30,654 bases of DNA. Origin: a virus. The translations under genes were made by a program, and so were the position numbers. Positions within the stretch are counted from its first letter, which is position 1; every line of letters begins with the position of its first letter. Shown here piece after piece: positions 18,532 through 26,654 of the stretch. The DNA is taken from IMG/VR virus record IMGVR_UViG_3300021127_000026, positions 1 to 30,654 of that record, one strand, 5' to 3'. The notes under the pieces were generated by a model. It had not been told where the DNA came from and did not search any database. It saw only the letters and a program-made list of their open reading frames with translations.

Positions 18532-19116
18532 TTAAATGTCTAAATCTTTCATTAAATCATAAATAAAATCATCAGGACTCACCTCACCATAAACATTATG
18601 GTTTATATTAAAGTCATCACAAAATTTATGCACTATAAATAAACTCGTAAATAATTCTAACACAGTTTTAGGTACTTTAGTAACTGCATTATTACAATAC
18701 AGTATATCACCTATACATTCATCTAAAGAGGCTATCTTAGCCTGTATAGCTAATAAACCTAATATAGCTTGTTTAACTATGTTGCTGGATGTTTTCCCTA
18801 AGTTGTATAATTCTTTTCCATTTTCTGTTAAGTTTGGATAAATGTTTTCAAACTGATCTGGACACATAAACAACATCTTTAAATGGAATCTATCATTAGC
18901 TATCTGCAGTGGTCTAGCTAATGTTTTACTTGCATTTGAATTAGATACAATTAATTTGTTTACACTCATGTCTGTTAAAGACAATGCTCGATCGACTAAT
19001 TCTGTATTAGCTTTGCGTCTTTTAAACCTAAGCTTAGGTTTAAGTGCATAATAACCAATACATAAAGCATATAACCAGCCAATACTCTGATGTGACCAAT
19101 CTATTAAAACTGCCAT
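18532..19116 (-). CDS. Hypothetical protein (194 aa)
   Basis: No family recognised. The first 27 residues (IGWLYALCIGYYALKPKLRFKRRK) hold a short hydrophobic segment followed by a strongly basic patch, which could be an N-terminal membrane anchor with the remainder in the cytoplasm. The remaining part is helical. It is the last gene of the leftward block, 46 bases downstream of the repeat protein, and ends at the bidirectional terminator. ATG 19116 has a weak AGGG. Confidence 0.75.
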   Translation of the reverse strand: MAVLIDWSHQSIGWLYALCIGYYALKPKLRFKRRKANTELVDRALSLTDMSVNKLIVSNSNASKTLARPLQIANDRFHLKMLFMCPDQFENIYPNLTENGKELYNLGKTSSNIVKQAILGLLAIQAKIASLDECIGDILYCNNAVTKVPKTVLELFTSLFIVHKFCDDFNINHNVYGEVSPDDFIYDLMKDLDI

Positions 19117-19162
19117 TTTACTAGCCCTATGAAGAAGTTATTAAGAATGTACTTACATAAAA

Positions 19163-21244
19163 TTAAACATGGACTAAAGTATATTTATTATCTAATTCTA
19201 ACTGGCAAGCAATAGCTGTTAAGGGATAATAAACTAGAGTATTTAGACTATCCATAGAGGCCGTAATAAAAGGAGATTGATTAAAAATACTCTCTCCGTT
19301 TCTAATAACCATATCAAAGCTTGGGCAAATTTGATAAAGTGCACCGCCAAAGAATCTAGAAACGGTTTGTCTACCCATCGCTGCATCATCTTCATTATTA
19401 GAATAATTACTCAATAAAGTAACTACAATGTAATAAAGATAATCAGTAGATATTGTGCCCGCATAATTATTAATTAAGTCTAATACGATTCTATAGTTAC
19501 CTGCTTTAGCACCTACTTCCATTGCCTTTTTGGTAGCATAGATTAAATAATCGCCTGATAAACCAGCACTCGTTAATATACTTGTAGGCTCATTATTACT
19601 ATTTATCTGTGTAGATAATGTTGTTAATTGAGTACTATTTAAATTAGATAAGATAGGTAATGCTGAAATAACGGCTGTTGAATCTAATCCATTTAAATTA
19701 TTAGTAAGTACAGTAGCATTAGCTGCATTCAATGCATTAATAGTATCAGATACTGATATTACATTATTAGATCCCATTAAGGTGACTTGAGCCAATGCAG
19801 TATTTAAATTAGAAGTAGTTTCTAAACCAATTAGACCCATATCAGTACTGATAGTATTTGCACCATGGGTAGTTGCAAGCGTTAATAAGGTATTAGCATT
19901 AGTTATAGTCAAGGTATTAATACCATTAATTAAACTAATACAGTATGTTATACCAATAGTATCTAATAATGTATTTAAATTAGCAATTAAAGTAATTCCA
20001 TGATTTTGAATGTCAGTGAGTACTGTACCATTATTAGTACTGCCATGAGCCGTTATATAGGCTGCTATGTTAGTAGCTTCTACTTCAGTAATAATGCCTA
20101 GCATGATAGTAGGCTGTATACCAGCAATATCATTAAATAATTGAGTCAGTACAGTTAAGCCTAACGTTTGTAATTGAGCTACGAGATTAGTAACAGTACT
20201 AATACCATACGTGTTGATACCATTGGCTACTGTAGCTGCAGCTGTAGGATTACTATTAATAACACCAATTAAAGTAGTCGCATCAGTTTTTCCTAATTGA
20301 GTGACTATATTGGCTACATTTTTATAAATGTTAGGTGAAGTACTCGTACCAATAGCAGTAATTAAATTAGAGGTATTGGTATAGCCCGAACTATTAATTG
20401 TATTAACTAAGTTAGATACTGTCGTTATACTCGATGCTTGAGTAGCTGTTGCAATGATACTCACCTGAGTACTAGTAGAATTATTAAGCAATGGCAATGC
20501 ATTAGTAGCATTGGTAATACCTAAATTTCTTAATGTATTAGAAATAGAGGTAGGTGTAGTAGTCGATAAACTAACAGTCGCTAAAGCTACACCTGCTTTA
20601 GCAATAGGATTGCCACTATAAGTATACCCGCCACCATGATTAGCTGGATATCCTCTAGCCGCATTAAAATCCAATGAGCCTTTAATTTGATTAGTAATAG
20701 AGCTAATGTCAAAGAAATGACTCATTTGCCCCATAAAACTCAATCCATTGGTAGTAAAGACTGCTGGTAAGTTTTCTACAGTAATTCCAATTTGACGAGC
20801 TTGGTAAAGAAATGTTTCTAAATGATTAACAGTATTTAAAACCCCAGACATTCTTAGTATATTAACTAAGCTTAAATTCCTAGGTATTCTGTTTTGTAAG
20901 TTTAAAAGAAACTGTTCTAAATTCTGTCCTTTTAGCAATAGCTGCTGAGCTAGTCCTGGTAAACCTTTAATACCATCTATTAGTTCAGGAGGTAAAACAC
21001 TTTCTACGTAATCTACTACACTATCAATAGCTAACTCTGCTTGATTTAAAATACCTAATTCTACTGTAGAATAAGGATCAACGGTTACTTTTTCTAAAAA
21101 AGGGGATAGTTCAAAATCAGTAGGGAGTATATCTTTGATGGGTGATGGTGCCGGCACTGGTGTAGTGACAGGTTGAGTATTTATACCCAGTGAAGATAAA
21201 TCTATTTTTGAAAGATCTAAACCATGTGAATTAATAACAGGCAT
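19163..21244 (-). CDS. Thr/Ser/Asn-rich repeat virion protein (693 aa)
   Basis: A probable structural protein. After an N-terminal part of about 200 residues, roughly residues 215-535 consist of degenerate helical repeats rich in Thr, Ser, Asn and Ala (units such as ITTVSNLVNTINSSGYTN, NVANIVTQLGKTDATTLIG, ISTVTNLVAQLQTLG). The C-terminal 150 residues are non-repetitive and look globular. The reading frame extends up to 21310, but the added part runs through a terminator hairpin; ATG 21244 has GGAG at the right distance and gives MPVINSHGLDLSK. Repeats of this kind could build a rod or collar, but the role is unknown. Confidence 0.8.
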   Translation of the reverse strand: MPVINSHGLDLSKIDLSSLGINTQPVTTPVPAPSPIKDILPTDFELSPFLEKVTVDPYSTVELGILNQAELAIDSVVDYVESVLPPELIDGIKGLPGLAQQLLLKGQNLEQFLLNLQNRIPRNLSLVNILRMSGVLNTVNHLETFLYQARQIGITVENLPAVFTTNGLSFMGQMSHFFDISSITNQIKGSLDFNAARGYPANHGGGYTYSGNPIAKAGVALATVSLSTTTPTSISNTLRNLGITNATNALPLLNNSTSTQVSIIATATQASSITTVSNLVNTINSSGYTNTSNLITAIGTSTSPNIYKNVANIVTQLGKTDATTLIGVINSNPTAAATVANGINTYGISTVTNLVAQLQTLGLTVLTQLFNDIAGIQPTIMLGIITEVEATNIAAYITAHGSTNNGTVLTDIQNHGITLIANLNTLLDTIGITYCISLINGINTLTITNANTLLTLATTHGANTISTDMGLIGLETTSNLNTALAQVTLMGSNNVISVSDTINALNAANATVLTNNLNGLDSTAVISALPILSNLNSTQLTTLSTQINSNNEPTSILTSAGLSGDYLIYATKKAMEVGAKAGNYRIVLDLINNYAGTISTDYLYYIVVTLLSNYSNNEDDAAMGRQTVSRFFGGALYQICPSFDMVIRNGESIFNQSPFITASMDSLNTLVYYPLTAIACQLELDNKYTLVHV

Positions 21245-21281
21245 CTTAAAGCTCCATTTTAAACAAAAAAAAATAAGATTA

Positions 21282-21305
21282 GGTAGATAGCCTAGGCTAT
21301 CTACC
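21282..21305 (-). terminator. Intrinsic terminator
   Basis: A perfect 24-base palindrome (GGTAGATAGCCT and its complement), followed on the minus strand by TAATCTTA and a run of nine T. It ends the transcript of the small-gene block 21325-23110 and lies just before the ribosome binding site of the repeat protein. Confidence 0.85.
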
Positions 21306-21324
21306 CACATAAAATTTAGCTAAG

Positions 21325-21606
21325 TTATTTATTGTAAACGAAGAGCACTTCATAAATGGCATAACATGCTATCAGCACTATTAACAATGGCCAGAATGCC
21401 ATGTATAAAACGAAGGCAATACAGTTATGTTCCTTTAACCACTTATAAGTATTGTATCTAAACTCAATACTCTTTACATTTTTTGGACCTAATAAAGTCA
21501 TTGTTAATTCCAGCGCTGTGTTACTAAGCGCTCTATGAAAGGCTAATGCTATAAACTTAGCCATATAAACTGATATAATAAAATACCCACCAACTAACCA
21601 AATCAT
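21325..21606 (-). CDS. Small membrane protein with two transmembrane helices (93 aa)
   Basis: Starts at ATG 21606 (MIWLVGGYFIISVYMAK), chosen because AGAGGAG stands six bases before it and because the ATG overlaps the TGA of the upstream gene (ATGA at 21603-21606). A longer frame to 21669 would lie inside that gene. Hydrophobic helices occupy about residues 2-20 and 63-88 (IAFVLYMAFWPLLIVLIACYAIYEVLF), with a polar middle. No family recognised. It may work with the membrane protein encoded directly upstream. Confidence 0.75.
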   Translation of the reverse strand: MIWLVGGYFIISVYMAKFIALAFHRALSNTALELTMTLLGPKNVKSIEFRYNTYKWLKEHNCIAFVLYMAFWPLLIVLIACYAIYEVLFVYNK

Positions 21607-21794
21607 TTGAATCTCCTCTTGATGTGAAATATAGGCCATGTAATAGCTATTAGTAATAGCATTTTCCAACTCTTTTCTTTTCTTAAAACAACTGCAGAAT
21701 CTTTAGTTTCTTTCATAAATGAAATAGTTAATAGACCTGCATAAAGGTAAAGATAGAGTGGCAGTGCAATGGCTGATAAAAGATCTTTATCCAT
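21603..21794 (-). CDS. Very small membrane protein (63 aa)
   Basis: From ATG 21794 (MDKDLLSAIALPLYLYLYAG), whose A is also the last base of the upstream stop (TAATG). Two hydrophobic segments, about residues 5-26 and 44-56 (MLLLIAITWPIFH), flank a charged loop; the C-terminus is basic. The frame can be extended to a TTG at 21806 but the overlap favours ATG. Translationally coupled on both sides, which suggests a small membrane complex with its neighbour; function unknown. Confidence 0.65.
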   Translation of the reverse strand: MDKDLLSAIALPLYLYLYAGLLTISFMKETKDSAVVLRKEKSWKMLLLIAITWPIFHIKRRFK

Positions 21795-22216
21795 TAAAAG
21801 TCCCAATAAGTTCTTAATAACTCTGCATATCCACCTAACGAATAATGAATATTGTTACGTGCCCAATACTTTCTTTTAAAAATGATATTAATAAGTTGAC
21901 CAAGGAAAGTCAATCTAGCTAGTTCAATGTCTACTCTATAAGTAGAATGCTCAGTAACCGTTAATTTAATCATAATGCATTTTTTAATGTTATCATATTC
22001 AACATTTTCCAAATGCACGTCAGCACAAAGTAATTTTTCTAAATGCTTAGCTGATGATAATTTAAGACTATCAATATTAATATCACAAAGATTAATGCCT
22101 TTGTTTAATTTTTTGATATCCCAAAGATATTTAGAATACCATTTGTCTATGCGTGTACAAGCAAGAATTAATCTAGCTGATGACTCTGTTAAGTTATAGT
22201 TTAACTCTAAAATCAT
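21794..22216 (-). CDS. Hypothetical protein (140 aa)
   Basis: No family recognised. Soluble and helical, with a Lys-rich middle and a C-terminus rich in aromatics (KRKYWARNNIHYSLGGYAELL). Start ATG 22216 overlaps the stop of the upstream gene as ATGA (22213-22216). Part of a chain of five tightly overlapping leftward genes. Confidence 0.75.
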   Translation of the reverse strand: MILELNYNLTESSARLILACTRIDKWYSKYLWDIKKLNKGINLCDINIDSLKLSSAKHLEKLLCADVHLENVEYDNIKKCIMIKLTVTEHSTYRVDIELARLTFLGQLINIIFKRKYWARNNIHYSLGGYAELLRTYWDF

Positions 22217-22620
22217 TCTTCTTCCCCATCATCCTCATTGCTAATATCTCTTAGATTATCAACTGATATCTCTAAGGTTTGTGGTTTGTTTTTACGCCAT
22301 AGCGTTACCTTGATATCCATCTTATCATATTCGAGAATTATTAATCCTCTCATAAACATGCCCCAGGATATCTTAGATTTCGCTAACATTCTAGTGGCAT
22401 TACCTCTATCAGTAGCTGCTGCCTTTTCAGTCATTTCACCCTTACGATGAAACTTTGCTTTACTGATAAGTGTGTGCCATTGATGAGCCTTTAGATTATT
22501 ATCGTAGAGTAAAATCCTCCATAATCTAGCCAAGACATTAGTTGTCTCGTAGATACCCATCATTCCCTCTTCAATAACCTTTACCATTGGATTATTAGAA
22601 GGAACTTTCTTCTCAGCCAT
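22213..22620 (-). CDS. Hypothetical protein (135 aa)
   Basis: No family recognised. A helical N-terminus, a basic middle (HTLISKAKFHRKGEMTEKAA), a short beta segment (DIKVTLWRKNKPQTLEISV) and an acidic tail (EDDGEEE). ATG 22620 lies eight bases inside the end of the upstream gene, with GAGG before it. The basic middle with an acidic tail may point to nucleic-acid contact, but this is weak. Confidence 0.75.
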   Translation of the reverse strand: MAEKKVPSNNPMVKVIEEGMMGIYETTNVLARLWRILLYDNNLKAHQWHTLISKAKFHRKGEMTEKAAATDRGNATRMLAKSKISWGMFMRGLIILEYDKMDIKVTLWRKNKPQTLEISVDNLRDISNEDDGEEE

Positions 22621-23110
22621 AGCTTACCTCCAGTAATAGTTTTGTTAAAGCCATGTAAGTATTTAATGGCTTAAATGACCTTCTTTGAACATAACCTTTA
22701 TCATCCTTTGGCGTTAGTTCATATAACCTATTAATGAGTTCAGTAGCTCTTACCCACCCATCAAATAAATCCATTCCATAAAACTTTGAGTCAGGTTTAA
22801 TATCACTCCATTGATCTAACCTATAAATAGAAGGCTTTCCAATATCCTTATCTTGAGTAATTCTACCCCCTGGTCTTTTCCATTCTTCTAGAATTCTTTC
22901 CAACTCAGCTAACATCGTATGTAGACTATAGCTGGCCGCTTCAATTTGATAATGATATAAAACTCTTGGTTCTACGTTAAAAGTTTTCTTTTTAAAGAAC
23001 TCTTTAAATAGAACACAGCTATCAAATAGCATCAGTTGTTCTTTCTTTATTTTGTATAAAGTTAATTTCCACTTTATAAACAAAATAAAGTATCTAACTT
23101 TATTTAACAT
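22613..23110 (-). CDS. Hypothetical protein (165 aa)
   Basis: First gene of the small overlapping block. Helical, basic N-terminus (FIKWKLTLYKIKKEQL), no motif recognised. ATG 23110 has TAGGAG. The region upstream carries the ATGTATATATTAT element at 23144-23156, so this may be the promoter-proximal gene of the block that ends at the terminator 21282. Confidence 0.75.
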   Translation of the reverse strand: MLNKVRYFILFIKWKLTLYKIKKEQLMLFDSCVLFKEFFKKKTFNVEPRVLYHYQIEAASYSLHTMLAELERILEEWKRPGGRITQDKDIGKPSIYRLDQWSDIKPDSKFYGMDLFDGWVRATELINRLYELTPKDDKGYVQRRSFKPLNTYMALTKLLLEVSYG

Positions 23111-23143
23111 TTTTTTCTCCTAAGAAATGATATTATCTAATAG

Positions 23144-23156
23144 ATAATATATACAT
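23144..23156 (-). promoter_or_regulatory. Candidate promoter element in divergent intergenic region
   Basis: The minus strand reads ATGTATATATTAT, identical over 13 bases to the element in the terminal repeat. It lies 33 bases upstream of ATG 23110, between two divergent genes. An adjacent inverted repeat (GATATTATCTA / TAGATAATAT, 23129-23150) overlaps it and could be an operator. Confidence 0.4.
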
Positions 23157-23186
23157 CTTACTAATTTGAAATACTGGAATTTATTT

Positions 23187-23552
23187 ATGGAAACAAACAC
23201 TAAAGAAGTTATTAGTTTAGAACCTGATAAGGTCATTGAGTTTGCACAGCAAACTCGTATTGAAATGATTACCGATGTAAGCACAGAGGAGCAAAATAAA
23301 GTCACTCTGCTTAGAGATTTATCAGCGACTGCATTGACTATTAAACGCCTTAGCACTGATGATAGAAATGCTGCAGCCGATAGAGATATTGCTGCGGCTA
23401 TGGTTACAGCCATTTCTAATTTATCAGCTAATCCTTTTCTATCGCAAAAAGTTATTAGAAGAGATCTAGAAATGCCTGAATTACCTCCTGTAGAGCTCGT
23501 ACCGGATGAAACTTCTACTACCCTGGCTGATCTAACATTTGAGGATATTTAA
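23187..23552 (+). CDS. Hypothetical acidic protein (121 aa)
   Basis: A short helical protein: METNTKEVISLEPDKVIEF, then TRIEMITDVSTEEQNKVTLL and a helix NAAADRDIAAAMVTAISNL, ending in an acidic Pro-rich tail. Start ATG 23187 was chosen over an upstream TTG at 23166; GGAA lies before it. It stands alone on the plus strand within a leftward region, and its last 35 bases overlap the end of the convergent gene 23518-24036. The size and helical make-up would suit a small terminase-like or adaptor protein, but I cannot support that call. Confidence 0.7.
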   Translation: METNTKEVISLEPDKVIEFAQQTRIEMITDVSTEEQNKVTLLRDLSATALTIKRLSTDDRNAAADRDIAAAMVTAISNLSANPFLSQKVIRRDLEMPELPPVELVPDETSTTLADLTFEDI

Positions 23553-24036
23553 GCTTTAAATCGCGCTGTAGTGAGATTATTTGAATATGACCAATTTCCA
23601 TTAATAACAGTATAATGGCCCATGGATAATTAAGTAAATCATCTACAATTAGATCAGCCACTTTAGGATTAATAATACCATCATCAATATCATGGTGTAC
23701 TCTATTAAAGGATATGTAAAGATATTTAGCTAAGTCTTTCCATTCTTCTGATGATAGCCCACTCTGTACGCTAAAATCAGTTGTTAGTTTTATTAACATG
23801 TCTATAGCAAGAAACTTATGTTCACTGTTTTTATCTTTTCCATTAGGTAAAGTATAGCCAGTTTCTTCTAGCACTAACATCAGATCATGTATTCCACCTT
23901 TACTGATTTGGACATACTGGCTACTGCCTCTAGCTAAAACCTTTTTAAAATGTTGGTAAAAGAAATAATAGCTTTCGTCGTGTAAAATGATGTTAGCTAA
24001 AATATTTAAAAGCATGTTAATTTGATAATGTTTCAT
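23518..24036 (-). CDS. Hypothetical protein (172 aa)
   Basis: Starts MKHYQINMLLNILANIIL at ATG 24036, with a strong GGAGG six bases before it; the frame extends to a TTG at 24048 but that codon is part of the ribosome binding site. Helical throughout, no motif recognised. Its end overlaps the rightward gene 23187-23552 by 35 bases tail to tail. A palindrome at 24063-24094 separates it from the thioredoxin gene. Confidence 0.75.
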   Translation of the reverse strand: MKHYQINMLLNILANIILHDESYYFFYQHFKKVLARGSSQYVQISKGGIHDLMLVLEETGYTLPNGKDKNSEHKFLAIDMLIKLTTDFSVQSGLSSEEWKDLAKYLYISFNRVHHDIDDGIINPKVADLIVDDLLNYPWAIILLLMEIGHIQIISLQRDLKLKYPQMLDQPG

Positions 24037-24062
24037 AGATTCCTCCAAAAAAGGGTATTAAT

Positions 24063-24094
24063 ATAGGATAGCATACTAATGTATGCTATCCTAT
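24063..24094 (-). terminator. Hairpin terminator downstream of thioredoxin
   Basis: Stem arms ATAGGATAGCATAC (24063-24076) and GTATGCTATCCTAT (24081-24094) with a four-base loop. On the minus strand it follows the thioredoxin stop by five bases; a CCCTTTTTT stretch comes 11 bases later. The arm ATAGGATAGC is shared with the terminator at 18496. Confidence 0.7.
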
Positions 24095-24099
24095 TATTT

Positions 24100-24417
24100 C
24101 TAAAGTTTGTTAATAAATTTAAGAAAATCTTGCTTAGTCGCTACACCTATTTTAGTATCTTGTACCAAACCATCTTTAAAAGCTAAAGTAGTTGGTAGAC
24201 TCCTAACACTATAGCTATTAGCAAAGGTAGCATTCTCATCAATATCCATTTTATAAATAGTTAATTTTCCTTCCTTTTCTTCTGCTATCTCATTTAATGT
24301 TTGAGAAAAACTCTTACAGGCACTACACCACGGTGCTGTAAAGAAGACTAAAATTAAACCATCACTTCCTAATACTTTTCTATCAGTTTCACCATCATTG
24401 ATATACTCAATAGACAC
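24100..24417 (-). CDS. Thioredoxin
   Basis: A compact thioredoxin fold protein with the redox motif FFTAPWCSACKSF (two Cys in WCSAC), the strand-loop YKMDIDEN, and the cis-proline loop RSLPTTLAFKDG. The enzyme reduces protein disulfides in the cytoplasm; in phages thioredoxins can serve nucleotide reduction or protect virion factors. The frame begins at GTG 24426, but GTG 24417 has AAGGAG at eight bases and is preferred, giving 105 aa. The start lies inside the end of the upstream YspA-like gene (stop at 24407), so translation is coupled. The variant active-site pair Ser-Ala in place of Gly-Pro may change its redox potential. Confidence 0.9.
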   Translation of the reverse strand: MSIEYINDGETDRKVLGSDGLILVFFTAPWCSACKSFSQTLNEIAEEKEGKLTIYKMDIDENATFANSYSVRSLPTTLAFKDGLVQDTKIGVATKQDFLKFINKL

Positions 24418-24814
24418 AGGGTACACTCCTTCTTATTGTTCCTTTAAAGTTATCATCATTAATCATTTTAGGTTTAAAGTTATGCACATAAATAGGTAAA
24501 CCTTTACGCTTAGCTATGTTAATCATACTCTCTGAGCCTTTAGATCGTCCATCCCAGATCACAATCACCTGATCAGCAAAGTTAGCCATTCTATCGTTTC
24601 TTATATAGCCAGCTCTTTTACCATGTTTTTCCCAGTCTGCAGGAAATCTTTGAATAGGTATCCAGTTTAATGTAGCCCATTGCTCACCTAATTTATCAGC
24701 CCCATTAGCTGTACCAGAAATGACCTCAGTCACATTAAACCCTGAATTTCTAATAGCATTTTCAATATGTTTAATATCATCACAACTTCTACTACCGGCA
24801 ATAATGGTCTTCAT
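24407..24814 (-). CDS. YspA-like SLOG (DUF2493, cpYpsA-related) protein
   Basis: From ATG 24814: MKTIIAGSRSCDD, later VISGTANGADKLGEQWA, FPADWEKHGKRAGYIRNDRM and VIVIWDGRSKGSESMI, then AKRKGLPIYV. This is the complete signature of the DUF2493/cpYpsA-related SLOG family, Rossmann-like proteins thought to bind nucleotides or nucleotide-derived ligands. Phage members are common; their role is not settled. ATG overlaps the upstream stop as ATGA (24811-24814). The end overlaps the thioredoxin start. The pairing of both genes may point to a nucleotide or NAD-linked process, which is inference. Confidence 0.9.
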   Translation of the reverse strand: MKTIIAGSRSCDDIKHIENAIRNSGFNVTEVISGTANGADKLGEQWATLNWIPIQRFPADWEKHGKRAGYIRNDRMANFADQVIVIWDGRSKGSESMINIAKRKGLPIYVHNFKPKMINDDNFKGTIRRSVPCVY

Positions 24815-25137
24815 GCAACACTCCATTCTATTAAGTATAATTTAGTATTTTCTTTTACATTAAAAAAGTAAACAACATTGCCAAATACCTTACTTTCTTT
24901 AAACCATTGTTTAGTATTATAATCAAAGGTTAAAAAGTGTTTTGATCCATCACTTAAAATAACATTATACTCACCTGATTGCTGTGGTAATTTAAACCCA
25001 TGTCTTTCTACATAGCTAGATTTCTTACTAGCGACTTGTATTTCAAACCATCGCCTATCTCTTATTAAAGTATTAAAGTCTTTATCAGAAAGTCTATTAA
25101 CAAAATAAGATAATATCTTAAGTAGGGTTATTTGCAT
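24811..25137 (-). CDS. Hypothetical protein with DUF551-like pattern (108 aa)
   Basis: The middle of the protein (SGEYNVILSDGSKHFLTFDY, then QWFKE, then VVYF) has the spacing of DUF551-type phage proteins, which show V-DG-Y-W-V-W patterns; I hold this only as a possibility. The N-terminus is helical and basic. ATG 25137 lies 20 bases inside the upstream gene and has AGGAAA before it; the end overlaps the YspA-like start. Confidence 0.7.
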   Translation of the reverse strand: MQITLLKILSYFVNRLSDKDFNTLIRDRRWFEIQVASKKSSYVERHGFKLPQQSGEYNVILSDGSKHFLTFDYNTKQWFKESKVFGNVVYFFNVKENTKLYLIEWSVA

Positions 25138-25834
25138 CAGTCGTTTCCTGTTTAATAGGTAATTTAAATGACATATCTCCCAGTGGCATTATTTCTAAAT
25201 CAAACATAATGTTAAAAGCTCTTTTTATTAACTTAATACTTTCATTATCATACCTTTTATCTACATGTTCTTTAACTGTTTTATAAGGTATAATACAGCC
25301 AACGTTAGGCATTCTAAAATGCTTAAATAACTCTTGATGGTATTGAAACCATTCATCAAAGTCATAAAGCATAAACTTATCAAAAGTCTTTTTAATAAAC
25401 TCTGGCTTTAAGTCTTTAGAGTGTAAATGAACATGATATAATGTTTTAATATCCCAAATGTATTTTAAACCACTAAATAGCTCTAATAGATCTTCTTTAG
25501 GCAAAACATAGGGATAGGTATTAATAGTGATAACAAAATCAATGGCTTCAGGATGAGTAGGATTAGCTTTAGACATGGCAACCCTATCTCGGATAATATC
25601 AACAATGTTTGTTTTTTTACTCGACTTTAAAATAGATAGATCCCTAGACTCATATCTTTCTTTAACTTTATCATCATCTATTGCTGGATGTAGTAAAGAT
25701 AAATAATTATGATTTCTTTCTAAGTAATCAGCTTTAGCCAGTGGTATAGCCCAATCTGGATTAATATCTATAACTGTAGAAAAGTAAGTGTCAAATAAAC
25801 AATCAATATTAATCAATAGTTTACATTCTTCCAT
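25118..25834 (-). CDS. Hypothetical protein (238 aa)
   Basis: No family recognised with confidence. The protein begins with a strand and Asp-rich motif (LLINIDCLFDTYFS), has DFVITINTYPYVLPKEDL in the middle and HVHLHSKDL near residue 130, a layout reminiscent of a Rossmann or HAD-like core, but no complete motif is present. Start ATG 25834 is four bases after the endolysin stop. Confidence 0.75.
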   Translation of the reverse strand: MEECKLLINIDCLFDTYFSTVIDINPDWAIPLAKADYLERNHNYLSLLHPAIDDDKVKERYESRDLSILKSSKKTNIVDIIRDRVAMSKANPTHPEAIDFVITINTYPYVLPKEDLLELFSGLKYIWDIKTLYHVHLHSKDLKPEFIKKTFDKFMLYDFDEWFQYHQELFKHFRMPNVGCIIPYKTVKEHVDKRYDNESIKLIKRAFNIMFDLEIMPLGDMSFKLPIKQETTDANNPT

Positions 25835-25838
25835 AAGG

Positions 25839-26645
25839 TTACTTCATTAAACAATGATAAACTTTATTAAAGTTAGCAATTCTCATGTCAACATTATTTT
25901 CACCCCCATTAGTGATCTTAGTAACTTCTTTAATAACGGCAATAGTGCTGCCTTTATCACAGACCTTCCATAAGTCTTCTTTATCAAAAAAGAAACCAGC
26001 CGCTTCTAACGGATACTTAGTGGCTACTAAGTCAGGATTAGCTACTAAGTTTACACCTAGTTTTTTACCTAATAATTCATACCAATGTTTAAAGGTTAAT
26101 TGAATGTCGCCCCTACCACGGTATTTATAACCATCACCGCTGGATACGTCGCCATTACCATACTTGTTAGCATAAACTAAATTAGCGATGGCTTGTGGCT
26201 TATGAGCATATTTGTTAGCTACTTCTAATGTATGAAAATAATGAGGAAAGATCTTCATTAATCCTTCAGCACTGTAATTAAGATTCTCCACACAACAAGA
26301 AAAGTTTCCAGTTTCTTCCATACATTGAGATAAGAAATGACTGACTCTAATATTAGTCATTACATTATCTTTAAAGATATTAGGTAAAGCTTCTAATACT
26401 CTATCAGGTACTACACCTTTTAATTTAGTTAAATCTACTTTATCATTACCCACTTTATTTTCCTCTGATATTAATTTAAGCCATTGTTCATTGCTAACAA
26501 TGCCATCTTGTTTATAGCCATTTTCTTTTTGCCACTGTATTACTAAACGTTGTGTTACACCACCAAAATAACCAGAAGGTGCAATACCTAATAGTTTTTG
26601 CAGTCTAACAATATCTGCCCCATTATTGCCTTTCTTTAATTCCAT
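25839..26645 (-). CDS. Endolysin: peptidoglycan-binding domain plus GH19 domain
   Basis: Residues 1-60 (MELKKGNNGADIVRLQKLLG...GYFGGVTQRLVIQWQKENG) form a peptidoglycan-binding domain of the PG_binding_1 type. Residues about 80-268 form a glycoside hydrolase family 19 (chitinase-like) domain: SQCMEETGNF with probable catalytic E111, VENLNYSAEGLMKIFP with the second acidic residue near E120, and YKYRGRGDIQLTF. It cleaves the glycan strands of peptidoglycan at the end of infection. No signal peptide, so export would need a holin. The usual HET of the family reads EET here. AGGAG precedes ATG 26645. In phiKZ the endolysin is also close to the beta C-terminal polymerase gene, as here, though phiKZ uses a different catalytic family. 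Confidence 0.93.
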   Translation of the reverse strand: MELKKGNNGADIVRLQKLLGIAPSGYFGGVTQRLVIQWQKENGYKQDGIVSNEQWLKLISEENKVGNDKVDLTKLKGVVPDRVLEALPNIFKDNVMTNIRVSHFLSQCMEETGNFSCCVENLNYSAEGLMKIFPHYFHTLEVANKYAHKPQAIANLVYANKYGNGDVSSGDGYKYRGRGDIQLTFKHWYELLGKKLGVNLVANPDLVATKYPLEAAGFFFDKEDLWKVCDKGSTIAVIKEVTKITNGGENNVDMRIANFNKVYHCLMK

Positions 26646-26654
26646 TTTATTCTC

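Noticed and set aside
21245-21310. Upstream start for the repeat protein (MWVDSLGYLP...)
   Set aside because: This stretch is the terminator palindrome and T-run; ATG 21244 has a proper ribosome binding site.
23120-23413. Leftward frame opposite the gene 23187-23552
   Set aside because: Its composition (Ser/Val-rich) is that of a shadow of the plus-strand gene, and the plus-strand start is better supported.
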